Assembly (NCBI RefSeq): GCF_040932005.1
Contig: NZ_CP162414.1
Coordinates: 2,817,501 to 2,881,500, forward strand
DNA: 64,000 nt
Source of the DNA: Aestuariibius sp. HNIBRBA575
GTDB lineage: Bacteria > Pseudomonadota > Alphaproteobacteria > Rhodobacterales > Rhodobacteraceae
Direction: 5' to 3'
Shown: positions 53,190 through 62,355 of the stretch, piece by piece
Numbering within the stretch: position 1 is the first letter of the stretch
Layout of the letters: every line of letters starts with the position of its first letter
Translations under genes and position numbers: made by a program
The notes under the pieces: generated by a model
Seen by the model: only the letters and a program-made list of their open reading frames with translations
What the model was told of the DNA's origin: nothing
Databases searched by the model: none

Positions 53190-53486
53190 TCAAACCCTAC
53201 CAACTGTCTAGCGTCCCCTCGAATGGACACTCAGACGATGTCAATTTGGGCCACCACGCCCATGTAAGTGTCAATCCACCCCTAGGCCGCCAAATCCCAT
53301 GCTTGTACGTCCTAAGGGGTCGAAACGCCGCTCACAGCGCATCTGCCCCCTGAACGTCGCCCTGCCGTGCTGAGCGCGGTGGCAAACGCAGGTGATCGAT
53401 CAAACATGCGCCAAGGTTCACATGGTCAGAGGCAACGGACCTGCCCCAAAAGCGCAGACGTATTTGATCATGTAGAAAAGAGAATT
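53190..53486. other. Gene-free stretch between paaX-type gene and tRNA-Ala
   Basis: No credible ORF, terminator or repeat was found in these 297 bp. The ORF seen on the minus strand across the tRNA is a translation of the tRNA itself. The stretch marks the right boundary of the paa island. Confidence 0.6.
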
Positions 53487-53562
<76 letters not shown>

Positions 53563-53650
53563 TACCGGTGCAGCATTCAACCTGCTGCGTGGTGCTGATT
53601 AGACAGCGACGAGGGTGATTTCAAGCGAAAAAACACCCCCGGTAACTTTT

Positions 53651-53977
53651 TTAATTGTCGTCGTCATCCGATGCGACATCCGCCAGATCATTTAGCGAAA
53701 CTGTATCATCGTCATCGTCATCATCGTCCAGCACATCATCGCCCAGATCGACGTCATCATCGTCATCATCCAATGTCAGATCTTCGGATTCATCCAGATC
53801 TTTCATCTTTTTGGTTTGCGCATCTTCTGCGTCGGCAACCATGGTGCGGGTTTTGGACGCTTCAGTCGCGACTACCTCACCCGAATAGGGGCTGATGATC
53901 GGATTGGCGTTCAGGTCGTAAAAGCGTTTGCCTGTGGTGGGGCAGATACGCTTGGTTCCCCATTCTTCCTTGGGCAT
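53651..53977 (-). CDS. TIGR02300 (FYDLN acid) family protein
   Basis: 108 residues from the ATG at the complement of 53977 (MPKEEWGTKRICPTTGKRFYDLN); the longer open frame upstream is not coding-like. The N-terminal 35 residues are the conserved FYDLN domain, with YSGEVV following. From about residue 60 the tail is almost all Asp with Glu, Leu and Val, an intrinsically disordered acidic region. The function of this alphaproteobacterial family is unknown. It lies just upstream of tRNA-Ala on the same strand and is divergent from the YgjP-like gene. Confidence 0.92.
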   Translation of the reverse strand: MPKEEWGTKRICPTTGKRFYDLNANPIISPYSGEVVATEASKTRTMVADAEDAQTKKMKDLDESEDLTLDDDDDDVDLGDDVLDDDDDDDDTVSLNDLADVASDDDDN

Positions 53978-54101
53978 GTGTCGTCCTTTATCACTTTGGC
54001 CAATGGCATTTCTGGCTGCACTTGCAGCCGGTCGACGTCCACTGCCATATGCAGACGGGCGTGTCAAAACTTTTGGCCGTTTTAACTGCGAAAGGCACCA
54101 T

Positions 54102-54794
54102 ATGGGACGATACGTTCTGAAAGGCAAGCCAGAGGTCGAAGTTACTCTGCGCAGATCGTCGCGTGCGCGGCGTTTGTCGCTGCGCGTGTCCCGTTTGGAT
54201 GGGCGGGTGACGCTGACCATGCCGATGCGCGCCGCCGAACGTGACGCCCATGCCTTTATCGAAGATCGCGCCGAATGGCTGCGCCAACATGTCAGCGATA
54301 TTGGCGGTGAAATCCCGGTTCAGATTGGGGGGACCATCCCATATCAAGGGCAGGATTTGCCCATTATTGCCCAGACAGGTCGCAAAACACAGTTGATCGA
54401 CAACACGTTATATGTGCCCCAAGACCCTGAAAAAACAGGTATTCGCGTGCGGGCTTTCCTGAAAGTTGAGGCGCGCAATCACCTGGCGGCTGCGTCTGAC
54501 CGCTATGCCGCGCAGCTCGGGCGGTCATATGGGAAAATAACGTTGCGCGACACACGATCCCGCTGGGGGTCCTGCACGTCAGCAGGGGATTTGATGTATT
54601 CGTGGCGGCTGATTATGGCGCCGCCAGAGGTGCTGAATTACGTGGCTGCACACGAAGTCGCCCATTTGGTGGAAATGAACCATTCAGCGGATTTTTGGGC
54701 GATCGTCGCGGATCTGTTTCCTGATCACCGCCGATGTCGCGATTGGTTGAACTCTTCTGGAAATGATCTGCACCGGATTCGATTCGGCGATTGA
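54102..54794 (+). CDS. YgjP-like zinc metallopeptidase
   Basis: 230 residues from ATG 54102, with AAAGG 6 bases upstream. The core LRDTRSRWGSCTS (around 149-160) and HEVAH at 184-188 with His194 as third ligand define the YgjP/DUF45 family of SprT-like metalloproteins. The N-terminal half (RRSSRARRLSLRVS, then VTLTMPMRA) is the family's beta-domain. Its physiological substrate is unknown. The 3' end comes just before the palindrome and start of the GntR gene. Confidence 0.92.
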   Translation: MGRYVLKGKPEVEVTLRRSSRARRLSLRVSRLDGRVTLTMPMRAAERDAHAFIEDRAEWLRQHVSDIGGEIPVQIGGTIPYQGQDLPIIAQTGRKTQLIDNTLYVPQDPEKTGIRVRAFLKVEARNHLAAASDRYAAQLGRSYGKITLRDTRSRWGSCTSAGDLMYSWRLIMAPPEVLNYVAAHEVAHLVEMNHSADFWAIVADLFPDHRRCRDWLNSSGNDLHRIRFGD

Positions 54795-54804
54795 CGCAAT
54801 CGCA

Positions 54805-54820
54805 ATTTGTGATCACAAAT
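54805..54820. promoter_or_regulatory. Perfect 16-bp palindrome before the GntR regulator gene
   Basis: ATTTGTGATCACAAAT is fully self-complementary and ends 5 bp before the ATG at 54826. Its core TTGTGATCACAA has the GT-N4-AC spacing of FadR/FCD-type operators. The position suggests autoregulation by the GntR protein, overlapping its ribosome-binding region. Confidence 0.6.
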
Positions 54821-54825
54821 GCCCC

Positions 54826-55476
54826 ATGCTGTTACATTCCCGATCCCCAGAACCCACCGGCGCAGCCCATGAACAGGTTTATCGCACCCTGCGCAGCCGC
54901 ATCATGCATGGCGAAGTGATGCCCGGCGAAGCCATGACCCTGCGTGGCATCGGCAAAGATTTTGGCGTGTCGATGACCCCCGCACGCGAAGCGGTCCGCC
55001 GGTTGGTGGCCGAGGGCGCATTGTCTCTGTCGTCATCCGGGCGGGTGTCCACCCCCGTGCTCAGCGATGACCGCATAGAAGAGCTCGCTTCGATCCGGGC
55101 GCTGCTGGAACCGGAATTGTCCAGCCGTGCCCTGCCTCGGGCGCATAATGCGCTGATCGAACGGCTGGAAACCATCGACCAGAGCGTCGCCCAAATGGTC
55201 GCGCGCAAAGATGCCTCTGGTTATATCCGCACCAATCTGGAATTTCACCGAACGCTGTATTTGCGCGCACAGGCCCCGGCGATGCTGGCGCTGGCTGAAA
55301 CGGTTTGGCTCCAACTTGGGCCTACGATGCGCGCGCTTTATGGGCGCCTCAAACGGACAGAGCCCCCCTATCATCACAAACTGATCATTGCCGCACTCAA
55401 GGCAGGGGACGAACCCGGATTGCGATTGGCGATGCGGGCGGATACCACGCAAGGGCTACGGATGCTGAAAGGATAA
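54826..55476 (+). CDS. GntR family transcriptional regulator (FCD domain)
   Basis: 216 residues from ATG 54826; the frame is open to 54763, but that extension crosses the palindrome and lacks conserved residues. The winged helix is EQVYRTLRSRIMHGEVMPGEAMTLRGIGKDFGVSMTPAREAVRRLVAEGALSL, and the FCD ligand domain (about 80-210) has LEFHRTLYLRA and YHHKLIIAALKAGDEPGLRLAM with the metal-binding His/Asp pattern. No Shine-Dalgarno is evident. slyX follows 3 bp later. Its target beyond itself is unknown. Confidence 0.9.
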   Translation: MLLHSRSPEPTGAAHEQVYRTLRSRIMHGEVMPGEAMTLRGIGKDFGVSMTPAREAVRRLVAEGALSLSSSGRVSTPVLSDDRIEELASIRALLEPELSSRALPRAHNALIERLETIDQSVAQMVARKDASGYIRTNLEFHRTLYLRAQAPAMLALAETVWLQLGPTMRALYGRLKRTEPPYHHKLIIAALKAGDEPGLRLAMRADTTQGLRMLKG

Positions 55477-55479
55477 GCC

Positions 55480-55683
55480 ATGACCGATCTGGTCAGACTC
55501 GAAGAACAGATTGCGCATTTGACCCAAGTGACCGAGGATCTGTCCGAGGTTGTGGCGCGGCAGGACAAAGAACTGGCCCTGTTGACCCGGCGGATGATGC
55601 TGTTGATGGAACGCGCAGCGGAACAGGATCAGGACCAAGGCGGGACAATTCCATTGGCGGATCAGCGTCCGCCACATTGGTAG
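55480..55683 (+). CDS. slyX: SlyX family protein
   Basis: 67 residues, nearly all coiled coil (LVRLEEQIAHLTQVTEDLSEVVARQDKELALLTRRMMLLMER) with a short polar tail ending in the conserved PPHW. SlyX proteins are small, of unknown molecular role. It begins 3 bp after the GntR stop, with AAAGGA as ribosome-binding site. Confidence 0.92.
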   Translation: MTDLVRLEEQIAHLTQVTEDLSEVVARQDKELALLTRRMMLLMERAAEQDQDQGGTIPLADQRPPHW

Positions 55684-55701
55684 ACCCCGAATACGCCCAG
55701 A

Positions 55702-56781
55702 TTATCCTTTGGGTCCGATGGCAACCACGGCACCGTCATGGATCAAAATTTCAATCCAATCATCGCCCGCGCCAAAGCTGTCATAGACCGTCAGAAATGT
55801 GGTCAGACTGCCCAGTCGTTCTAGCCTTGAACCACATGGCTCCCCATGGGGCACGCGGCAAAACTGGGCCTTGATGGCCTCATAGGCGCTGTCGGTCGCG
55901 GAATAGGCCAGCCCGTCATTATGCGCCGCATACCGCACCACTTCGTGGGTGCCCACATCCCCGGTCAGGACCAAAGCACCCGTGAATTGGCGCGCACAAT
56001 TGTCAGGGAATCCAGTGACATAGAACGTGCGTTGTGCTGTGGAATTCGGGATCGTATCATACAAATCCTGACCATTGATTTGATCAACCTTGGTCCCCAA
56101 TTGCCGACGCGAAATATCACAGACACGGGCAATTTCCCCATAAGGCAGTAACGTGCCAACCTCAACAATTCGAGCATCGGGGCCGGTGGCCACGGGCGCG
56201 GCATTGCGACGCCCAAATAGCCCGAACCGGGGACGCTGCGCGGCGCGTTCGGGTTCGGCATTTGGCACAATTTCTGGCGCAACTTCAGGCGTGTTCTCTG
56301 GCTCAACCTCTGGGGCGGCCTCTGGGGCCTGCGCATTCGCTGGATCGATGTTGCCCTCTGCCGCCTCAGGCGCGGCCATCGCGGCCGGGACAACCTCTGA
56401 ATTGGGCCGTTCGTTTGCAGTGCGGCGACCAAACAATGCGCCCAATCCGCGACGTGGCGCGGGCTGGGGTTCGCTCTGGGCAACCACATCGGCAATCACC
56501 GCATCCACATCCGACATCTGGTGATCTGGTGCGGCATTGGGGTCTGTTTGGACCGTGGCATCAGGTTGGGTTGCCGGTTCCGACGCAGCTGCGTCCCCGC
56601 GCCCCAATAAACGCCCTAAAAAACCTTCTCCGGTTTCCGGTTCTTCGGTTTGCGCCGCCACCAACACAGAATCCGTCTGTTGCACACCTTCAAGGTCGCT
56701 CAGCCGTGTGACGTTCCGCAACGGATCACCACAGGCGGTCAGCAACAGCGTCGCGGACATGACAATAGACAAACGGATCAC
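55702..56781 (-). CDS. Hypothetical lipoprotein with low-complexity linker
   Basis: 359 residues. A lipobox LTAC (Cys17) ends a short signal peptide. Residues about 40-195 are Ala/Pro/Glu-rich and low in complexity, with a repeated module: GFLGRLLGRGD, RRGLGALFGRR and RPRFGLFGRR. The C-terminal 160 residues look globular and conserved (VGTLLPYGEIARVCDISRRQLG, FYVTGFPDNCARQFTGALVLTGD, DWIEILIHDGAVVAIGP) with four cysteines. It is likely an outer-membrane or periplasm-facing lipoprotein; no function recognised. It lies 60 bp downstream of dnaE. Confidence 0.8.
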   Translation of the reverse strand: MIRLSIVMSATLLLTACGDPLRNVTRLSDLEGVQQTDSVLVAAQTEEPETGEGFLGRLLGRGDAAASEPATQPDATVQTDPNAAPDHQMSDVDAVIADVVAQSEPQPAPRRGLGALFGRRTANERPNSEVVPAAMAAPEAAEGNIDPANAQAPEAAPEVEPENTPEVAPEIVPNAEPERAAQRPRFGLFGRRNAAPVATGPDARIVEVGTLLPYGEIARVCDISRRQLGTKVDQINGQDLYDTIPNSTAQRTFYVTGFPDNCARQFTGALVLTGDVGTHEVVRYAAHNDGLAYSATDSAYEAIKAQFCRVPHGEPCGSRLERLGSLTTFLTVYDSFGAGDDWIEILIHDGAVVAIGPKG

Positions 56782-56841
56782 TTGGGCAGCCTCTCAAACT
56801 TAACGAATGACTTTTATCCAATTGTTCGGGTCAGGTCTATG

Positions 56842-59800
56842 TCAGACCTCTTGGACATCCAACACACCGGCCAAAGACCGCAGAGCCCCCTTTATCTGGG
56901 GGTTAACCGGGAATTCACGCCCAAGATCTAGTTCAACTTCGCCCGGCAAATCGGAATGCATCAGGCACAACGTGATCGGACCACGCCCACCGCGCACCTG
57001 ATCCCGCGTCGCATTGGTTAAGATTTCGGCGATAGGCTCCAGCACCGCTTCTTCTTCGACAAAGATTTTTAACGCGGATGACCCGGCCTCTGCGACGGCA
57101 TTATCAATCGGCGAAACCGACCGACCCAACAGCTTTAGCTGGTCGCTTTCCATGTTGGCTTCGACCGACAGGACCACTTGATTGCCGCTCTCCAAATGTT
57201 CACGCGCCTGTTCCAACGTGTCTGAAAACATCGTTACTTCGTATTGGCCGGTCGGGTCGGACAATTGCACAAAGGCAAACCGGTTGCCGCGCGCCGATTT
57301 GCGTTCTTGGCGTCCCGCCACCGTGCCCGCCATTTTCACGATACAGGCCCCGCGCTCGGCCTTGGCGATCACATCATCCAAGGTCAGCACCTTTTGGCGT
57401 TTGAGCGGCACCATATAATCATCCAGCGGATGGCCAGACAGATAGAACCCAATTGCTTTGAATTCCTCTGCCAGACGTTCAGCAGGCAGCCAATCCTGCG
57501 CCGCAGATAGGCGCGGTTCGGGCAGATCATCGCCTGCTTCGCCAAACAGGCTGACTTGGTTCGAATTTTTCTGTTCATGGATTGCGGCGGAATAACCGAC
57601 CAATGAATCAAGGCTTTCGAATACGCGGCGACGGTTTGGATCCAGCTGATCAAACGCCCCGGCCCGCGCCAACATTTCCAACGGACGTTTGCCGACCCGT
57701 TTCAGATCCACCCGACGGGCCAGATCGAACAACGTGACAAACGGCGTGTCCACACCATCGGGTTTGCGGGCATCGACGATCAATTGCATCGCCTCAGCGC
57801 CCACGTTTTTCAACGCACCCAGCGCATAAACCAACGCGCCGTCAACCACATCAAACGTCGCCAAGGATCGGTTCACACAGGGCGGCACATAGCTTAGCCC
57901 CAGACCTTTTTTGACCTCTTGGAAATACACCGCCAATTTGTCGGTCAGGTGGATATCGCAATTCATCACGCCACCCATAAATTCGACCGGGTGGTTGGCC
58001 TTTAGCCAAGCGGTTTGATAGCTGACCACCGCATAGGCCGCCGCGTGGGATTTGTTGAACCCATAGTTGGCGAATTTTTCCAACAAATCGAACACTTCGG
58101 ACGCTTTTTTGGCGGGCACACCGTTTTCAGCCGCCCCTTTTTCGAATTTGGGCCGCTCGGCATCCATCGCCTCTTTGATCTTTTTCCCCATCGCCCGGCG
58201 CAACAGGTCAGCCCCGCCCAGCGAATAGCCGGCCATGACCTGCGCAATCTGCATAACCTGTTCTTGGTAAACGATAATCCCTTGGGTTTCTTCGAGGATA
58301 TGATCGATCAACGGATGTACGGATTCCAGGTCACGCTGGCCGTTCTTTACCTCACAATAGGTGGGGATGTTTTCCATCGGGCCGGGGCGATACAGGGCCA
58401 CCAGCGCCACGATGTCTTCGATACAGGTGGGTTTCATGCGCCGCAGCGCATCCATCATCCCCGAGGATTCCACCTGAAACACCGCCACAGTTTTCGCGGC
58501 TGAATAAAGCTTATACGACGCTTCATCATCCAGCGGAATCGCGTTGATCTGGTTTTCTGCGCCTTCTGCTGGTTCGTATAATTGCCGCCCATCCGCAGCC
58601 ACGTGAATGGGCCGACCGGATTTCAAAATCAAATCCATGGCCGATTGCACAACGGTCAGGGTTTTCAAGCCCAAAAAGTCAAATTTAACCAGCCCGGCCT
58701 GTTCCACCCATTTCATATTGAACTGGGTCGCAGGCATGTCAGACCGTGGATCCTGATAGAGCGGCACCAGCGCATCCAGCGGCCGATCCCCGATCACAAC
58801 CCCCGCCGCGTGGGTCGATGCGTTGCGCAGCAACCCTTCGATCTGCTGGCCATAGGTTAACAGCCGGTCAACGACCTCTTCGTTTTTGGCTTCTTCGCGC
58901 AAACGCGGCTCATCGGCCAACGCCTTTTCGATGGATACGGGTTTTACGCCTTCGACCGGGATCATTTTCGACAACCGATCGACCTGCCCATAGGGCATCT
59001 GCAACACCCGGCCAACGTCACGCACAGCCGCCTTACTCAGCAGCGCACCAAAGGTGATGATCTGCCCCACTTTGTCACGGCCGTATTTCTGCTGCACATA
59101 GCGGATCACCTCTTCGCGGCGATCCATGCAAAAATCGATGTCGAAATCGGGCATCGACACACGTTCCGGGTTCAAAAACCGTTCAAACAGCAGCGCATAA
59201 CGCAGCGGATCCAGATCGGTAATCGTCAACGCATATGCCACCAAACTGCCCGCACCGGACCCCCGGCCCGGCCCAACGGGAATGTCGTTGTCTTTGGCCC
59301 ACTGGATGAAATCCGCAACGATCAGGAAATACCCCGGAAAGCCCATGCCTTCGATGATGTTCAGCTCAAAATCCAGCCGTTCCTGATATTTTTCCGGCGT
59401 GTCCGCATGGGGAATGACCGCCAGTCGTTTTTGCAATCCTTCATTGGCGATACGGCGCAATTCTGCGACCTCATCATCGGCAAATTTGGGCAGAATGGGA
59501 TCACGAGTATAAACCTTGAATGCACAGCGACGGGCGATTTCGACCGTGTTTTCAATGGCCTCTGGCAGATCAGCAAACAGAGTTGCCATTTCCTGCGGGC
59601 TTTTGAAATAGTGCTGTGGTGTCAGTCGGCGGCGCGGTTCCTGTTGGTCCAGATAGGCGCCTTCGGAAATGCAAATCAGCGCATCATGCGCCTCATAGAT
59701 GCCGGGTTTCGGGAAATATACGTCATTGGTTGCCACCAACGGAATGCCCATCGCATAGGCCATTTCCACATGGCCACGTTCGGATAGCTTTTCCGCCTCA

Positions 59801-60351
59801 GGCAGGCCGGCATCCCCGGGATGGCGCTGCAATTCGACATATAGACGATCGCCAAATATTTCATGCAATTGCTGCATCAATATTTCGGCCTTGGGGCGTT
59901 GTCCGGCGCGCAATAACCGCCCGATTGGGCCATCCGGCCCACCAGTCAAACAGATGATATTGTCAGCATTGGCGCGCAGTTCGTCCAACGTAACCTGGGG
60001 CAATTCGCCGTCTGGATCCACATACAGACAGGACGAAATCCGCATCAAGCCTTCGTAGCCGGATTCATTTTGCGCCAGCAAAACAATCGGCGCGGGCGGG
60101 GCTGGGCGTTTGCCGGTTTCAGGCACATCATAGCCCAAATCCACCTGACATCCGATGATCGGCTGCACGCCCTCTTTGCTGGCATATTCGGAAAATTCCA
60201 GCGCACAAAACATGTTATTGCTGTCGGTGACCGCCACCGCGGGCATCCCCATCCCCGCCACGAGACCGGATATTTTTTTAACCGGAACCGCCCCTTCGAG
60301 AAGGGAATATTCCGAATGAACGCGCAGGTGGATAAATGTTGGATCAGCCAT
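56842..60351 (-). CDS. dnaE: DNA polymerase III subunit alpha
   Basis: 1169 residues, the normal DnaE length. The PHP domain opens FIHLRVHSEYSLLEGAVPVKK; the polymerase core shows GPGRGSGAGSLVAYAL and the catalytic acidic motif in MPDFDIDFCMDRR, with NASTHAAGVVIGD, ALYRPGPMENIP, GYSLGGADLLRRAMGKK and FNKSHAAAYAVVSY further on. A helix-hairpin-helix and OB-fold (FAFVQLSDPTGQYEVTMFSD) complete the C-terminus. It is the replicative polymerase. It carries no exonuclease motif beyond PHP. Confidence 0.97.
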   Translation of the reverse strand: MADPTFIHLRVHSEYSLLEGAVPVKKISGLVAGMGMPAVAVTDSNNMFCALEFSEYASKEGVQPIIGCQVDLGYDVPETGKRPAPPAPIVLLAQNESGYEGLMRISSCLYVDPDGELPQVTLDELRANADNIICLTGGPDGPIGRLLRAGQRPKAEILMQQLHEIFGDRLYVELQRHPGDAGLPEAEKLSERGHVEMAYAMGIPLVATNDVYFPKPGIYEAHDALICISEGAYLDQQEPRRRLTPQHYFKSPQEMATLFADLPEAIENTVEIARRCAFKVYTRDPILPKFADDEVAELRRIANEGLQKRLAVIPHADTPEKYQERLDFELNIIEGMGFPGYFLIVADFIQWAKDNDIPVGPGRGSGAGSLVAYALTITDLDPLRYALLFERFLNPERVSMPDFDIDFCMDRREEVIRYVQQKYGRDKVGQIITFGALLSKAAVRDVGRVLQMPYGQVDRLSKMIPVEGVKPVSIEKALADEPRLREEAKNEEVVDRLLTYGQQIEGLLRNASTHAAGVVIGDRPLDALVPLYQDPRSDMPATQFNMKWVEQAGLVKFDFLGLKTLTVVQSAMDLILKSGRPIHVAADGRQLYEPAEGAENQINAIPLDDEASYKLYSAAKTVAVFQVESSGMMDALRRMKPTCIEDIVALVALYRPGPMENIPTYCEVKNGQRDLESVHPLIDHILEETQGIIVYQEQVMQIAQVMAGYSLGGADLLRRAMGKKIKEAMDAERPKFEKGAAENGVPAKKASEVFDLLEKFANYGFNKSHAAAYAVVSYQTAWLKANHPVEFMGGVMNCDIHLTDKLAVYFQEVKKGLGLSYVPPCVNRSLATFDVVDGALVYALGALKNVGAEAMQLIVDARKPDGVDTPFVTLFDLARRVDLKRVGKRPLEMLARAGAFDQLDPNRRRVFESLDSLVGYSAAIHEQKNSNQVSLFGEAGDDLPEPRLSAAQDWLPAERLAEEFKAIGFYLSGHPLDDYMVPLKRQKVLTLDDVIAKAERGACIVKMAGTVAGRQERKSARGNRFAFVQLSDPTGQYEVTMFSDTLEQAREHLESGNQVVLSVEANMESDQLKLLGRSVSPIDNAVAEAGSSALKIFVEEEAVLEPIAEILTNATRDQVRGGRGPITLCLMHSDLPGEVELDLGREFPVNPQIKGALRSLAGVLDVQEV

Positions 60352-60460
60352 GACGCAAACCTATCCAATGCATGCCGGGGATGAAATGCCAAACCGATCC
60401 TGTCAGCCGGTTTTGTCTCTGTTGCGCAAAATAAGTTTACACAACAGAGACATGTCGCAA

Positions 60461-60718
60461 TCAGCGCGGATTGACCAACCCGGCAAAACACAGGTTCCGG
60501 CAATCGGTTGCGTCCCGGAATGCATCCGAGCTGAGCAAAATCTCATCTGTGCCGGGACCATAAAAACGCGGGTCGTCACATTCATTGTCAAAAGCCCAAG
60601 TGGACGAATCATTGCCGTAATTCACCGCAGAACACATGGCGCCACGTGCGGTATCTTCTTCGACACAGGCGGTTAATCCAACCAAAGCCACACCCAAAAA
60701 CATCATTGAAAATTTCAT
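60461..60718 (-). CDS. Small cysteine-containing lipoprotein
   Basis: 85 residues. The signal peptide ends in a lipobox LTAC (Cys18). The mature part is short and acidic, with four further cysteines (AMCSAV, NECDDPRF, DCRNLCF), so disulfides are likely. RFYGPGTDEILLSSDAFRDATDC is a distinctive stretch. No family recognised. It is 110 bp upstream of dnaE on the same strand and divergent from xdhA. Confidence 0.75.
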   Translation of the reverse strand: MKFSMMFLGVALVGLTACVEEDTARGAMCSAVNYGNDSSTWAFDNECDDPRFYGPGTDEILLSSDAFRDATDCRNLCFAGLVNPR

Positions 60719-60835
60719 TTGTCACCTCTTCAGTTTCTTTGTTTTTAACGCTCAAATCGTAGGAAACCCTTTGATTCGAAACAAGTCCGCCAAATCTGTC
60801 GCCATTTGCGCCTCAGCAAGGCATCAAATTTCAGC

Positions 60836-60849
60836 CGAAATGAATTTCG
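60836..60849. promoter_or_regulatory. Inverted repeat upstream of xdhA
   Basis: CGAAAT-GA-ATTTCG, a perfect 6+2+6 dyad about 145 bp upstream of xdhA in the 275-bp divergent region. It might be an operator for xdh or for the small lipoprotein gene. Support is the dyad alone. Confidence 0.25.
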
Positions 60850-60993
60850 CACGCAAACTTGGATAGAAAGCTTGCCAAAGCGGGGGCGAGTTTCCTACGC
60901 TCTGCCCTACCAACAGTTAAACCCGCACGCGTTCTACGCCGCATCGAGGGTGTGCAAACAGGGTCCCGAGGTAAGGCGGCGGGTCTGAATCAT

Positions 60994-62355
60994 ATGGACA
61001 TCACCTTTCTTCTCAACGGAGAGAGCGTGGATGTGAAGGGCATAGCCCCAACCACCACATTGCTGGATTGGCTGCGCGAAACGCGTAACCTGAAAGGAAC
61101 CAAAGAGGCCTGCCGCGAAGGCGATTGCGGCGCATGTTCTGTGATGGTCACAGACAAAAGCGGCGTGCGCACGCTGAATTCCTGCATCCTGTTTATGGCC
61201 CAGCTCGACGGTCAGGCCATTCGCACGGTCGAAGGCATCCAAAGCCCCGATGGCACCCTGCACCCCGTTCAGCAAGCCATGGTGGATCACCACGGATCAC
61301 AATGCGGGTTCTGCACGCCCGGCTTTGTTGTGTCGATGGCCACGGGGCATCTGAATGGTCGCAAGGATCACGACGATATTCTGGCGGGCAATCTGTGCCG
61401 GTGCACGGGTTATGCGCCGATCATCCGCGCCGCGCAGGCCGCCCAAGACAGCGCTGTGCCCACATGGATCATTGACGATCTACCGGCCCCCTCAACCCTG
61501 CCGGATTTCATCCCTGAGACTTCCGATGATTTGGCCGCATGGTATCTGGCCAATCCCGATGCCACATTAATCGCGGGGGCCACGGATGTCGGGCTTTGGG
61601 TGACAAAACAAATGCGCGACCTGCCCAAAGTGGCCTTTTTGAACCGGTGCACGGATTTGCAACAGATTGATAAGACCGAAACAAGCATTCGGTTTGGCGC
61701 AGGCGTCACTATGAACCATGTGCGCAGCGCAATTGCCCTCCATTATCCATCCTATGCGGATATGATCCGTCGCTATGGGTCCGAACAGGTGCGCAATGCG
61801 GCCACGATTGGCGGTAATATCGCCAATGGATCCCCGATTGGGGACAACCCCCCGGTTCTGATTGCGCTGGATGCGGTGCTTCACCTGCGCCGCGGCGATG
61901 TGACCCGTGATCTGCCGATGGCCGATTTCTTTGTCGAATACGGAAAACAAGACCGCCAGCCGGGCGAATTTGTCACCGGGGTCAGCGTGCCTTTGGGCCA
62001 TGAAAACCTGCGGTGTTACAAATTATCCAAACGCTTTGATCAGGATATTTCTGCGGTATTGGGCGCGTTCAACCTGACGATATCAGACGGTGTGATCACC
62101 GATGCGCGCATTGCTTTTGGTGGGATGGCGGGCATTCCGATGCGGGCGAAATCCGTTGAAACGGCGCTGATACATCAGCCCTGGTCCACATCAACAATCG
62201 ACGCCGCGTTGGATCAATTCGCGCAGGATTTCACCCCGATGACCGATATGCGGGCCTCTGCGGCCTATCGATTGCAGGCCGCACAAAACATGCTGCGCCG
62301 GTATTTCGCCGACCTTTCTGGCCAATCTATCAACGTGTTAGAGGTCACTCCATGA
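60994..62355 (+). CDS. xdhA: Xanthine dehydrogenase small subunit
   Basis: 453 residues from ATG 60994 ([16 protein letters not shown]); the frame is open upstream but that part is not conserved. The plant-type [2Fe-2S] cluster is bound by Cys40, Cys45, Cys48 and Cys64; the second cluster by Cys104, Cys107, Cys135 and Cys137. The FAD domain (about 190-370) has [13 protein letters not shown] and [18 protein letters not shown], followed by the CO-dehydrogenase flavoprotein C-terminal domain. It passes electrons from the molybdenum subunit to NAD. It overlaps xdhB by 4 bp. Confidence 0.94.
   Translation: MDITFLLNGESVDVKGIAPTTTLLDWLRETRNLKGTKEACREGDCGACSVMVTDKSGVRTLNSCILFMAQLDGQAIRTVEGIQSPDGTLHPVQQAMVDHHGSQCGFCTPGFVVSMATGHLNGRKDHDDILAGNLCRCTGYAPIIRAAQAAQDSAVPTWIIDDLPAPSTLPDFIPETSDDLAAWYLANPDATLIAGATDVGLWVTKQMRDLPKVAFLNRCTDLQQIDKTETSIRFGAGVTMNHVRSAIALHYPSYADMIRRYGSEQVRNAATIGGNIANGSPIGDNPPVLIALDAVLHLRRGDVTRDLPMADFFVEYGKQDRQPGEFVTGVSVPLGHENLRCYKLSKRFDQDISAVLGAFNLTISDGVITDARIAFGGMAGIPMRAKSVETALIHQPWSTSTIDAALDQFAQDFTPMTDMRASAAYRLQAAQNMLRRYFADLSGQSINVLEVTP

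Noticed and set aside
53655..53888. Ser/Asp-codon-rich repeat as a microsatellite or sequencing artefact
   Set aside because: The GAT/GAC runs encode the acidic tail typical of the TIGR02300 family and vary at third positions, so they are coding.
54805..54820. CRP/FNR-type binding site
   Set aside because: TGTGATCACA has the CRP half-sites but no 6-bp spacer, so it does not fit a CRP or FNR site. A GntR operator fits better.
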